DNA of 64,000 nucleotides from Leeia speluncae (GTDB lineage Bacteria; Pseudomonadota; Gammaproteobacteria; Burkholderiales; Leeiaceae): NCBI RefSeq assembly GCF_020564625.1, contig NZ_JAJBZT010000006.1, positions 186,001 to 250,000 of the forward strand, read 5' to 3'. Shown piece by piece: positions 8,296 to 16,607 of this stretch (position 1 is its first letter; each line of letters starts with the position of its first letter). The notes under the pieces were generated by a model. It saw only the letters and a program-made list of their open reading frames with translations, ran no database searches and was not told where the DNA came from. The position numbers and the translations under genes were made by a program.

Positions 8296-9924
8296 ATGGA
8301 CACAAAAGAAAATTTAAATGCGTTTTACCCCGTCGAAGAAAACATTCCACAAGCGTTTCGACTCATCTCCCCGATACATCAACGAAGTATGTTGATTAAT
8401 GGCGAGCTTCAATTATGGAGTGGTGAAACCAGAGAAATCCGCTCACCCATCTTGGCAAAAACTGCCAGTGGCGGGTTTGAGTCGGTTGTCTTGGGGAGCG
8501 TACCGGTGGCCGGTATAGCAGAGGCCGAGTCTGCGCTCGCCGCAGCAATTTCTGCTTATGATGAGGGAAGAGGACATTGGCCTACCTTTTCTGTGGCAGA
8601 GCGAATTGCTTGTGTAGAAGAGTTTACTAGGCAAATTCAAAAGCGACGCGAGGAAATTGTTAACCTCATTATGTGGGAAATCGGGAAGAGTCTGCCTGAC
8701 TCTCAGAAAGAATTTGACCGGACGATTCTCTATATCAAAGATACCATCCATGCCTTAAAAAAGCTGGATAACGAAAATTCACGCTTTCAAATTGTAGAAG
8801 GAACGATTGCTCAAATTCGTCGTTCTCCGCTTGGTGTTACATTGTGCTTAGGACCATATAATTACCCACTAAATGAAACCTTCACCACCCTGATTCCTGC
8901 GTTAATCATGGGTAATGTGGTGCTACTCAAACCGCCGAAATATGGCACTTTGCTTTACTACCCAATGCTAGAAGCTTTTAGAAGCGCATTCCCTGCTGGT
9001 GTTATTAATACCATTTATGGGAAAGGCTCAGAAATTGTCCCGCATTTAATGGCGAGTGGAAAAATTAATGTGCTTGCACAAATTGGCTCAAGCCGAGTGG
9101 CAGATCAACTGAAAAAAGCACATCCTAAGTCAAATCGCTTACGTGCTGTATTAGGGTTAGATGCTAAAAATGCCGCCATTATTTTGCCAGATGCAGATGT
9201 CGATTTAGCGGTGAAAGAATGTATTGCGGGCTCTTTATCCTTTAATGGGCAACGTTGCACCGCGCTAAAAATCTTGTTCGTACATCAATCAATTGCAGAA
9301 ACGTTCTTAAGAAAGTTCACCGATGCAGTCGAAAAACTAAAAGTTGGCATGCCTTGGGAAAGTGGTGTCATGATTACGCCATTGCCCGATCCGGATAAAT
9401 GCCATTATTTATCTTCTTGTATTCAAGATGCCGAAGCAAACGGGGCAAAGGTCTTAAATCCGTCTGGTGGCAAGATTGTCGGCAATATCTTTTTCCCGGC
9501 AGTCGTATTCCCAGTTAAACCAGAGATGAAGCTTTACCGTGAAGAGCAATTTGGCCCAATTGTACCTGTAGGAACCTTCGAGGATGTGACCGAAGTGTTG
9601 GACTATATCGTGACATCCGATTATGGGCAGCAAGTTAGTTTATTTGGCACCAATCCAACGACGATTGCAAAGCTAGTCGATCCATTAGTCAACCAAGTTT
9701 GCCGGGTGAACATCAATTGCCAATGCCAAAGGGGACCAGATATTTTCCCGTTTGCGGGGAGAAAAGACTCTGCAGAAGGCACGTTGTCGGTACATGATGC
9801 GTTACGCGCATTTTCGATTCGGACCATGGTGGCGCTGAAAGAAACTGATCAAAGCAAGAAAATGCTAGATGCGATTGTGCTATCACACGAAAGCAGCTTC
9901 ATTAATACGCGCTTTATTTTATAA
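8296..9924 (+). CDS. gapN: GAPN-like NADP-dependent aldehyde dehydrogenase
   Basis: A 542-residue ALDH-superfamily protein closest in its motifs to non-phosphorylating glyceraldehyde-3-phosphate dehydrogenase: GPYNYPLNETFTTLIPALIM, catalytic Cys321 in FNGQRCTALK, and the C-terminal block RGPDIFPFAGRKDS. GAPN oxidises glyceraldehyde 3-phosphate irreversibly to 3-phosphoglycerate with NADP. It ends the operon and would consume the three-carbon product of acyloin cleavage. Odd feature: the canonical general-base glutamate of the ELGGK motif is missing; the site reads LGLDAKN with Gly287 where Glu is expected. The start at 8296 has AAGGAG before it; an earlier in-frame ATG at 8260 lies inside a terminator. 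Another phosphorylated aldehyde as substrate cannot be excluded. Confidence 0.78.
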   Translation: MDTKENLNAFYPVEENIPQAFRLISPIHQRSMLINGELQLWSGETREIRSPILAKTASGGFESVVLGSVPVAGIAEAESALAAAISAYDEGRGHWPTFSVAERIACVEEFTRQIQKRREEIVNLIMWEIGKSLPDSQKEFDRTILYIKDTIHALKKLDNENSRFQIVEGTIAQIRRSPLGVTLCLGPYNYPLNETFTTLIPALIMGNVVLLKPPKYGTLLYYPMLEAFRSAFPAGVINTIYGKGSEIVPHLMASGKINVLAQIGSSRVADQLKKAHPKSNRLRAVLGLDAKNAAIILPDADVDLAVKECIAGSLSFNGQRCTALKILFVHQSIAETFLRKFTDAVEKLKVGMPWESGVMITPLPDPDKCHYLSSCIQDAEANGAKVLNPSGGKIVGNIFFPAVVFPVKPEMKLYREEQFGPIVPVGTFEDVTEVLDYIVTSDYGQQVSLFGTNPTTIAKLVDPLVNQVCRVNINCQCQRGPDIFPFAGRKDSAEGTLSVHDALRAFSIRTMVALKETDQSKKMLDAIVLSHESSFINTRFIL

Positions 9925-9960
9925 ATGGCGCCTTAACGCTAGGCGCTAATTTGAAAAAGA

Positions 9961-9996
9961 AATCCCCCTATGTGGTGCTGTGCACATAGGGGGATT
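9961..9996. terminator. Hairpin between convergent genes
   Basis: Perfect 14-bp inverted repeat AATCCCCCTATGTG / CACATAGGGGGATT with an 8-nt loop, between the aldehyde dehydrogenase gene (+) and the cupin gene (-). There is no long T run on the + side. A second small stem GCGCCT / AGGCGC lies at 9928-9946. Together they probably stop transcription from both sides. Confidence 0.6.
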
Positions 9997-10011
9997 GCTA
10001 GCAAATATTGC

Positions 10012-10374
10012 TTATACAGCTGCTAAGAAATGCTTAATAAATGCATCTGTTGTCACTTCCCACAAAACGGGTGTTCCCTTGGTGACTGTCCAGCTGTCGC
10101 CTGCTTGGTAAGTTACTTTCTGGCCAGTGCTTTCGTCGGTTAATGTGACAGAACCTAGCACCACAGTCGCTTGTTCATTAAATGGGTAAACCATTTTGAA
10201 TACACCTTTGCTAGTGCCAAAGTAACCCGCTGAAACTGGGTCTGTTGGCGCACCAAAAGTACCTTTTACAAATGCTTTTACGTCTTCGCCAATTACTTCT
10301 GCACCTAAAACGGATACAGAACCAATTTCGACTAAGTCAGACAGTGCAACAGTTTGAATTTTCTCTAAAGCCAT
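10012..10374 (-). CDS. Cupin-domain protein (DUF861/cupin_3 type)
   Basis: A 120-residue single-domain cupin. The second half, with FKMVYPFNEQATVVLGSVTLTD, YQAGDSWTVTKGTP and WEVTTDAFIKHF, matches the cupin_3 (DUF861) pattern of a compact beta barrel; the usual metal-binding histidines are largely absent. Its gene starts 15 bp after the stop of the PuuB-like oxidase, so the two are one unit. Members of this family are often found beside amine or amino-acid oxidases and are thought to bind or process small nitrogen compounds, but no specific reaction can be assigned. Confidence 0.7.
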   Translation of the reverse strand: MALEKIQTVALSDLVEIGSVSVLGAEVIGEDVKAFVKGTFGAPTDPVSAGYFGTSKGVFKMVYPFNEQATVVLGSVTLTDESTGQKVTYQAGDSWTVTKGTPVLWEVTTDAFIKHFLAAV

Positions 10375-10389
10375 GATTTTCCTCTAGTT

Positions 10390-11688
10390 TTATCTGCGTC
10401 CGTTCCAATAACCGGACAGTTGATGCCACGCTTTAGCTGCAGAGCAGACAAGCGGTCTAAATTGATCTTTGCCCCATACATCAATGCGGCGCACAGAACT
10501 AATCAAGTTGTAACGTGCCGATCCACCCAAAATGCCTTCCGCCAGCACTTTGCAAATAATGTGGCTAGGGGTAACGCCAAAACCGGAATAACCTTGTACG
10601 TAAAACACATTTGGGTTCTCGGGTAGGGCGCCAATTTGTGGGAATAGATTTGGGCTACATGCCATTGGGCCGCCCCAGGCTAAATCAATTTTCACGTCTT
10701 TTAAGTACGGGAAAACTTTCAGCATTAATTGACGGTTCCACTCTTTCAAATCGCTTGGGATGTAATCGACTAAATAAGTGGCTGCACCAAATAGCAGGCG
10801 GTTTTCGTTGGTTACACGGAAGTAATCAATAATCGGGCGAATATCACTGTACGCGCCACGGATAGGGCTGATGCGCTTGATCATTTCATCAGACAATGGC
10901 TCGGTCATCATCTGGAACGCGTATGTATTGATGGTGGTTTTGTGCAAATTAGGTTCGAGCTTGTTCAGGAAACTATCGCAAGCCCAAAGCAGTTTTTTTG
11001 CGCGAACAGAGCCTTTGGCGGTACGAACAACTACGGTGTCGCCATAAGTCACTTCTACAACAGGGCTATGTTCATAAATTTTGGCACCGTAGCTTGCAAG
11101 TGCTTTGGCTTCACCCAATAGTAGGTTTAACGAGTGAACATGCCCGCCACCCATGTGAAGTAGGGCGCTGCTATACGCTTCAGAACCAATAATGCTCTGA
11201 ACCTCTTTGCCTTCCATGTAGCGAATTTCATGGCTAGAGTTAAGGGATTTAAATTCTTTTTCCCAAGCACGTAATGTCTTAGATTGGCGGCCGTTATAGC
11301 CCAAATAGCCGTAACCATGGCAAAAGTCTGCATCGATATTGTACTTTTCAATCCGCGACTTAATAATGTCCGCGCCTTGATCAGAAATCGCAAAGATTGC
11401 TTTTAGGCCTTCTTCACCAACATCTTTCTTGATTTTTTCAAGATCATGGCCAATGCCCGCCATAATCTGACCACCATTACGACCACTGCCGCCATAACCA
11501 ATATAGCGAGCTTCTAATACGGCAATGCTAGTGACGCCTTGCTCTGCTAGTTCTAGCGAAGTATTAATGCCACTAAACCCGCCACCAATCACCACCACAT
11601 CAACATCAATGTCTTCTTCTAATGATGGAAAATTTAGTTCGTACTTTTTGGTTGCGGTGTAGTAGGTTGCCGTTTCAAAATTAATCAT
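10390..11688 (-). CDS. puuB: FAD-dependent amine oxidoreductase, gamma-glutamylputrescine oxidase-like
   Basis: A 432-residue DAO-family flavoprotein. The FAD-binding motif VVVIGGGFSGINTSLELAE lies at about residues 31-49, followed by the family block LEARYIGYGGSGRNGGQI; the C-terminus has a block with VQGYSGFGVTPSHI, as in PuuB/OrdL oxidases. Such enzymes oxidise amines or N-substituted amino acids to an aldehyde or oxo acid, ammonia or amine, and hydrogen peroxide. It is co-transcribed with a small cupin. No polyamine uptake or gamma-glutamyl ligase genes are near, so putrescine breakdown is only one possibility and the symbol is by similarity. Confidence 0.7.
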   Translation of the reverse strand: MINFETATYYTATKKYELNFPSLEEDIDVDVVVIGGGFSGINTSLELAEQGVTSIAVLEARYIGYGGSGRNGGQIMAGIGHDLEKIKKDVGEEGLKAIFAISDQGADIIKSRIEKYNIDADFCHGYGYLGYNGRQSKTLRAWEKEFKSLNSSHEIRYMEGKEVQSIIGSEAYSSALLHMGGGHVHSLNLLLGEAKALASYGAKIYEHSPVVEVTYGDTVVVRTAKGSVRAKKLLWACDSFLNKLEPNLHKTTINTYAFQMMTEPLSDEMIKRISPIRGAYSDIRPIIDYFRVTNENRLLFGAATYLVDYIPSDLKEWNRQLMLKVFPYLKDVKIDLAWGGPMACSPNLFPQIGALPENPNVFYVQGYSGFGVTPSHIICKVLAEGILGGSARYNLISSVRRIDVWGKDQFRPLVCSAAKAWHQLSGYWNGRR

Positions 11689-11793
11689 TTATCTCTCCAG
11701 TATCGATACCTACTAATGCAGGTAGCAATTGCAATAGGGCGATACTAGCGAGTTTGATTCCTACCCTTAGTCCAATATTGGCAAATCGAAACA

Positions 11794-11825
11794 GCAAAAG
11801 AAAAAGGCTGGTTTGTTAACCAGCC
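11794..11825 (-). terminator. Rho-independent terminator of the chemoreceptor gene
   Basis: On the minus strand GGCTGGTT / AACCAGCC (8-bp stem, TAACAAAC-side loop of 4 nt) is followed by TTTTTCTTTT. It lies about 50 bp after the chemoreceptor stop codon and isolates it from the oxidase gene. Confidence 0.85.
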
Positions 11826-11875
11826 CAAGAGAGGAGAACAGAGGACAACAGTTAATTAGGTAAAGGCATATCCAT

Positions 11876-13492
11876 TTAAATCTGGAACTTCGAGACGGAC
11901 GCTTCTAGCTCATGCGCATGGTCCGCAATATTGCTAGCAACGGTTAATACATTGGATGAAGTCGCATAGGTTTCATCGACTACACCAGCCACCCGCTCTA
12001 CATTTCCTGCAATCAGCGTACCCGCTTGGCTTTGCTCTTGCATGGCCTCAGCCACCCCTTGAAGGCGTTGTAGTGAGTAACCGGTTTCTTGCTTAATGGT
12101 GTTGAGCATATTCGCTGCAGTTTCTACGCGTTTTGTACCTTCATTCACCATTGGGCCAATGTTCTGTACCACACCAGAAACCTGCGCTGTATCATCTACA
12201 ACCGCTTGCACAATCACAGAAATCTCATCGGTTGCTTGCGTGGTTCTTTCTGCTAGCTTCCTCACTTCATCCGCAACCACCGCAAAACCACGACCTGTTT
12301 CACCTGCTCTAGCGGCTTCAATCGCCGCATTTAGCGCAAGCAAGTTAGTCTGGTTAGCAATTTCTCTGATGGTTTCTGCAATGCCACTAATATTTCTAGT
12401 TCGGTCAGAAAGCGCATCTACCTTACTTAGCACCGTACCAATTTCACCTGCGACTTGAGCAATATGGTGAGAAGCAGCATGGGCGAGTTGTGTTCCTTCA
12501 ACGGCCGCATTTGCTGCGTTCGATGCGGCTAATTCAGTGTCTTTTGTCGTACTCGTTACGTGATCAATACTGACCGACAATTCCTCAATTGCCGCTGCGG
12601 TCGCAGAGGTAGAGTCAGCGGCCTGGCTAGAAACGTGCTCTAACTTTTTCATGTGTTGATCAAGTTGCTGGCTAGAAGTACCCAACGCGGAACTGGAACT
12701 TCTAATTTTCCTAATCATATCAATTAGACTAGCCTGCATGGTTTTCATACAACCCATCACACTGTCGGGTTTCACCGCAGGGTTCAACTGTACTGGCTTA
12801 CTTAAATCTCCTTGGGTGATCGATTGAACAATCGCAACCACATCCATTGGTTCTCCTCCAATGGTTTTGAAGATGGATGTTCCAATTCTATATACCAATA
12901 CGCCAACGATAACCAGTAATATCGCCCCTATTCCAAGCATGATGTAAGCTTGTTTCCAAAATACGGTTTCAATATCGTCAATAAAGAAACCACCGCCTAC
13001 AATCCAACCCCAATCTTTGAACTCATAAACGCCATTTAACTTAGGGTAGGGTACTGTTCCACCTTTTTTGGTTGTGGCAATTTCAACAAACGCATAATCA
13101 CCAGACTTTGTTACTTCGTGGTAAAGATCTGTTGTATGACGGCCATCTGGTAACTTACTGCCTTTATCTACTTTTCCAATTAGCTCTTTCTTGGTGTGCA
13201 TCTGAACAACATCATTGCTATCTCTCGCAAAATAGTAAAAATCGTCAGATTTCATACCCATCAGTGTTTTTGCGGCTTGTTTTTGCGCTTCTTCCTTACT
13301 GAGCTTTCCTGATTGTTCTAATTTAACGTAATTCTCGAGTAGGTTATTCGACATGACCAAAAGACGTTTGACGGCAGACTGTCTTTCTTCATACATGGTT
13401 CTGTGCATTGCCATTAAGCCAATGCTCGAGATAATCAATAAGCCTAATAAACTAGCGATGCCAACTAGCCATAATCTAGTCTTTAGTGTCAT
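11876..13492 (-). CDS. Methyl-accepting chemotaxis protein with periplasmic single Cache domain
   Basis: A 538-residue chemoreceptor. A first membrane helix ([20 protein letters not shown]) is followed by a periplasmic single-Cache domain (about residues 30-185, with [23 protein letters not shown] and [13 protein letters not shown]), a second helix ([19 protein letters not shown]), a HAMP-like linker and a cytoplasmic signalling domain whose hairpin tip reads [22 protein letters not shown]. Cache ligands in this class are often small organic acids. The ATG at 13492 is chosen because GGAG lies 6 bp before it; the in-frame TTG four codons earlier overlaps that site. It stands alone, separate from any che operon in the window. 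Confidence 0.92.
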   Translation of the reverse strand: MTLKTRLWLVGIASLLGLLIISSIGLMAMHRTMYEERQSAVKRLLVMSNNLLENYVKLEQSGKLSKEEAQKQAAKTLMGMKSDDFYYFARDSNDVVQMHTKKELIGKVDKGSKLPDGRHTTDLYHEVTKSGDYAFVEIATTKKGGTVPYPKLNGVYEFKDWGWIVGGGFFIDDIETVFWKQAYIMLGIGAILLVIVGVLVYRIGTSIFKTIGGEPMDVVAIVQSITQGDLSKPVQLNPAVKPDSVMGCMKTMQASLIDMIRKIRSSSSALGTSSQQLDQHMKKLEHVSSQAADSTSATAAAIEELSVSIDHVTSTTKDTELAASNAANAAVEGTQLAHAASHHIAQVAGEIGTVLSKVDALSDRTRNISGIAETIREIANQTNLLALNAAIEAARAGETGRGFAVVADEVRKLAERTTQATDEISVIVQAVVDDTAQVSGVVQNIGPMVNEGTKRVETAANMLNTIKQETGYSLQRLQGVAEAMQEQSQAGTLIAGNVERVAGVVDETYATSSNVLTVASNIADHAHELEASVSKFQI

Positions 13493-13653
13493 CGTCTTCT
13501 CCAAATTTATAGTGGTGTTTGTTGTTTGAGTATAGACAAGATTTTCAAATGCAAAAGTTAGGATTCCTTTGTGTCTCAGGTGTGCTAGAAATCTACTTTC
13601 TAATTCGCTGGATAAAACACAATATGAATATTGAAAACTTCACATCGGAATGG

Positions 13654-13684
13654 TTGATGGTTTGACAATAAAAAGCGGTATAAT
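13654..13684 (+). promoter_or_regulatory. Candidate pyrD promoter
   Basis: A perfect -10 hexamer TATAAT (13679-13684) lies 36 bp before the pyrD start. The best -35 at acceptable distance is TTGATG (13654-13659, 19-bp spacer); the perfect TTGACA at 13662 is too close (11 bp). Confidence 0.45.
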
Positions 13685-13719
13685 CAACGGTTAAATAAAA
13701 TCGCTATACAGAGGTTCTG

Positions 13720-14754
13720 GTGTATCCACTTTTACGCACATTAATGTTTTCACTACCGCCAGAGGCTGCTCATAAAGTAAGTCTAGGCATGCTAGATTCT
13801 TTGGAAGCCATGGGTTTTGGCCGTGTATTGGCAGGCAATGTGCCAGCCAATCCGGTGAGAGTCATGGGACTAGATTTTCCTAACCCAGTTGGTTTGGCGG
13901 CGGGTCTAGATAAAAATGGTGATCACATTGATGGCTTGGCTGCGTTAGGTTTCGGCTTCTTAGAAATTGGCACCGTCACCCCGCGCCCACAATCTGGCAA
14001 CCCAAAACCTCGTTTATTCAGGCTACCGGCAGCTGAAGGCATTATTAACCGTATGGGCTTTAATAATGACGGTGTCGACGCGTTAATCGAAAACGTGAAG
14101 CACAGTCATTTTGGCGGTATTTTGGGTATTAATATCGGCAAAAATGCCGATACCCCAATTGAAAAAGCCACAGATGACTACCTCATTGGCTTAAACAAAG
14201 TTTATCCGTTTGCTAGCTATATCACGGTGAATATCTCTTCGCCAAACACCAAGAATTTGCGCCAATTACAGCAAGCAGATGAATTTAGTCATTTATTATC
14301 TAGCCTAAAAAATGCGCAAACCCAATTGGCAGACAAGCACGGCCGATATGTGCCACTAGCGGTGAAAATTGCTCCAGATTTGGAAATGCCACAGTTGGTG
14401 GATATTGCAGACTTGCTGCGCAAACACCAAATGGACGCTGTCATTGCCACGAACACTACTTTGTCGCGCATTGGTGTAGAGCATCTGAAGCATGGTCAAG
14501 AAACAGGTGGCTTATCTGGTACGCCAGTTAAGCGCAAATCTACCCAAGTGATTCGCGAACTATCTAAGTTACTGGCTGGCGAACTACCAATTATTGGTGT
14601 GGGTGGTATTTTTAGCGCAGCAGATGCTGAAGAAAAATTAGCGGCTGGCGCAAGCCTAGTGCAGCTTTATAGTGGATTAATTTATCGTGGTCCATCCTTG
14701 GTAAAAGATGTGGTAGAAGCCAGCGTAAAGTGGCAAAAAAGTAAACAGAGATAA
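13720..14754 (+). CDS. pyrD: Dihydroorotate dehydrogenase (quinone), class 2
   Basis: A 344-residue flavoprotein that oxidises dihydroorotate to orotate in pyrimidine synthesis, passing electrons to membrane quinone. The class-2 N-terminal helical extension (about residues 1-40, with [11 protein letters not shown]) is present, followed by the FMN barrel: [58 protein letters not shown] with the catalytic serine, and [17 protein letters not shown]. Length matches the family. Translation starts with GTG, 5 bp after AGAGG. The rnfB gene follows within 15 bp. Confidence 0.95.
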   Translation: MYPLLRTLMFSLPPEAAHKVSLGMLDSLEAMGFGRVLAGNVPANPVRVMGLDFPNPVGLAAGLDKNGDHIDGLAALGFGFLEIGTVTPRPQSGNPKPRLFRLPAAEGIINRMGFNNDGVDALIENVKHSHFGGILGINIGKNADTPIEKATDDYLIGLNKVYPFASYITVNISSPNTKNLRQLQQADEFSHLLSSLKNAQTQLADKHGRYVPLAVKIAPDLEMPQLVDIADLLRKHQMDAVIATNTTLSRIGVEHLKHGQETGGLSGTPVKRKSTQVIRELSKLLAGELPIIGVGGIFSAADAEEKLAAGASLVQLYSGLIYRGPSLVKDVVEASVKWQKSKQR

Positions 14755-14768
14755 GTCGCAGGTTGACC

Positions 14769-15437
14769 ATGAATCAAGAAAGACGCGACATGCTGTTTAC
14801 GATAGAAGACATCGACGCCTTGTTGCCGCAAACGCAATGTAGGCAATGTGGGTATCAAGGCTGTTTGCCTTACGCTGAAGCCATCGTCAATGAAGGGGCG
14901 GCAATCAACCGTTGTCCTCCCGGTGGAGAAGAGGGGCTAAACCGTTTAGCGATGTTAACTGGTCAGACAGGACTTACGTTAGATAAGTCCTGTGGGGAGA
15001 CCAAACCACTATTTATCGCCAAGGTAGATGAAGCAAACTGCATTGGCTGTACCTTGTGTATTCAAGCCTGTCCGGTAGATGCAATTATCGGTGCAGCAAA
15101 GCATATGCACACCATCTTGGCCGACCGTTGTACGGGGTGTGAGCTTTGTTTGCCACCATGCCCTACCGAATGTATTGAAATGCTGCCTGTTGTCGCTGTT
15201 GAGCAAGATTATCCTGCACCGCTTGGTTCGGCCAAATCTTCCTTAGCAAGAAAAGCCTATCGCCAAAGACAAACTCGTTTGGCTAGAGATAAAGCAGAGC
15301 GAACACAACGCCTAGCAAGCAAAACCACTGCTTCGGCTGAAGATGCGCAGGTCAGCAATCAAAAAGCGGTAGATCCAAAAATGGCCGCGATTTTAGCTGC
15401 AATGGAGAGAGCCAAGCAGCAATTGGCGAAAAAGTAA
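14769..15437 (+). CDS. rnfB: RnfB-like ferredoxin-type iron-sulfur protein without membrane anchor
   Basis: A 222-residue protein with an N-terminal four-cysteine cluster domain (CRQCGYQGC...C, about residues 26-52) typical of RnfB, then two ferredoxin 4Fe-4S motifs, [14 protein letters not shown] and [14 protein letters not shown]. The C-terminal 60 residues are charged and helical. RnfB normally feeds electrons within the membrane Rnf complex, but the hydrophobic N-terminal helix of the enterobacterial protein is absent and no other rnf gene is nearby, so this is likely a soluble electron carrier. The ATG at 14769 was preferred over the in-frame TTG six bases upstream because AGG is then 6 bp away. 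It probably shares the pyrD transcript. Confidence 0.8.
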   Translation: MNQERRDMLFTIEDIDALLPQTQCRQCGYQGCLPYAEAIVNEGAAINRCPPGGEEGLNRLAMLTGQTGLTLDKSCGETKPLFIAKVDEANCIGCTLCIQACPVDAIIGAAKHMHTILADRCTGCELCLPPCPTECIEMLPVVAVEQDYPAPLGSAKSSLARKAYRQRQTRLARDKAERTQRLASKTTASAEDAQVSNQKAVDPKMAAILAAMERAKQQLAKK

Positions 15438-15494
15438 CAGCATGTTTTGTTGTTGCATGTTCATAATAAAACTGGAATTTACAGAGGGATAAAC

Positions 15495-15998
15495 ATGCAA
15501 GATCGATCAGCAATAATGGCTCAAATCCGTCATGCCTTTCATCATGTCACCATGAAAGGCAATGGGCCAACACTGCGTGAGGCAGATGTTATTCGTCAAT
15601 ATGGTCCTGCTGCGACTAATCGTGCCGCATCTGCCAGAGCTTTAGATAATGACAAGCGCTGGTGGCAAATTTCAGATGCCTCTTTCGACAAGGCAATCAA
15701 TCCCTTTCCTCACTTAGATAATCTAGCTTTTCTTTATTATCTACCCCCGATCATGACATGGTGTCTTAAGCAATCAGATAAGGCTGCAGCACATTCCTTG
15801 TTTAATTCGCTGATTGCGGAATTAACCATGCCGACAAGATGGGACTTGGTTGATGCGAAAAGAAAGCGATTTGAAGCTTTTAATCATGAGCAATCAACCG
15901 TGATCGCACAGTTTTTGAATTACTGGATTTCTCAGGGGATAGAAGTGCAGGCATCTGAAGCTGCTATTGCCTCTTATTGGAAGCAATTTCAAAGATAA
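15495..15998 (+). CDS. Uncharacterised 167-residue protein
   Basis: I do not recognise the family. The protein is soluble, without signal peptide or membrane segment, rich in aromatic residues (RWWQISDAS, FLYYLPPIMTWCLK, FLNYWISQG) and predicted mainly helical. The ATG at 15495 has AGAGGG 6 bp upstream, which argues for a real translated gene; an in-frame start 48 bp earlier has none. It follows rnfB by 57 bp and precedes a bidirectional terminator, so it may be the last gene of the pyrD-rnfB unit. Confidence 0.6.
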   Translation: MQDRSAIMAQIRHAFHHVTMKGNGPTLREADVIRQYGPAATNRAASARALDNDKRWWQISDASFDKAINPFPHLDNLAFLYYLPPIMTWCLKQSDKAAAHSLFNSLIAELTMPTRWDLVDAKRKRFEAFNHEQSTVIAQFLNYWISQGIEVQASEAAIASYWKQFQR

Positions 15999-16051
15999 GA
16001 GACTGATGCATCTGGCAAATTAAATATATTCTTCTAACGCTTCCAAAAACA

Positions 16052-16080
16052 AAAAAGCCCTGAACTTGTCAGGGCTTTTT
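16052..16080. terminator. Bidirectional rho-independent terminator
   Basis: Perfect 12-bp inverted repeat AAAAAGCCCTGA / TCAGGGCTTTTT with loop ACTTG. It has A/T tails on both sides and sits between the convergent unknown gene (+) and the DUF934 gene (-). Confidence 0.9.
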
Positions 16081-16097
16081 GTTTGCTATGCCGACGA

Positions 16098-16607
16098 TTA
16101 GTTAGCAGACTGGTTACGTCTTCTACTAAATAGTGGTACAGGGCGGTCAACTGTCGCTTGGTAAGAATCAGAAAAATCATTGAAACTTGCCAATGCAGCA
16201 TCTGCATCTTTGCCATCAGGAATCACAAAGCTGTCAAAGCCACAGCGAGCGAGGTAATACAACTGGTCACGTTGAATATCACCAACCGCGCGCAATTCAC
16301 CTTTAAATCCGTAGCGTTCTCTTAGAAGGCGAGCAATCGAATAACCACGGCCATCTACAAAAGATGGGAAGTTGATCACGATTAATTTCAAAAAGTCGAG
16401 ATCATCTTTTAATTCTGCCGGTTCTGCATCCCCTTCAAGCAACACACCAACAGAAGTGTGGCGCTCTTTAAGTAGATGACGTTCTTCTAACCAACATGCT
16501 AGAGGAACAATCGCATCACCGTCTTCGTGAACTTCGTTTCCTTCGCTATCAGTTAAGATAACACTCGTGTCATCTAAAACCTGACCATTCTTAATTAGCT
16601 TTGGCAT
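16098..16607 (-). CDS. DUF934 protein associated with sulfite reductase
   Basis: A 169-residue protein of the DUF934 family, which in beta- and alphaproteobacteria is regularly encoded directly after cysI. Typical blocks are ACWLEERHLL, VGVLLEGDAEPAEL, IVINFPSFVDGRGYSIARLLRERYGFKGELRAVGD-type sequence in its centre (split across about residues 80-115) and LYYLARCGFDSFVI. It has no signal peptide and is presumably an accessory factor for sulfite reduction; its biochemical role is not established. The ATG at 16607 has AAGGAG 7 bp before it and lies inside the end of cysI (17-bp overlap), so the two are translated together. Confidence 0.85.
   Translation of the reverse strand: MPKLIKNGQVLDDTSVILTDSEGNEVHEDGDAIVPLACWLEERHLLKERHTSVGVLLEGDAEPAELKDDLDFLKLIVINFPSFVDGRGYSIARLLRERYGFKGELRAVGDIQRDQLYYLARCGFDSFVIPDGKDADAALASFNDFSDSYQATVDRPVPLFSRRRNQSAN

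Noticed and set aside
4926-9924. Plain acetoin catabolism
   Set aside because: E1/E2 are of that type, but the reductoisomerase ahead and a GAPN-like rather than acetaldehyde dehydrogenase make it a weaker explanation. Not fully excluded.
12096-12458. A 120-codon frame antisense to the chemoreceptor gene
   Set aside because: It is a shadow of the conserved signalling domain and has no ribosome site or recognisable product.
13662-13684. A consensus TTGACA/TATAAT promoter for pyrD
   Set aside because: The hexamers are only 11 bp apart, too close to act together; TTGATG at 13654 is more plausible.
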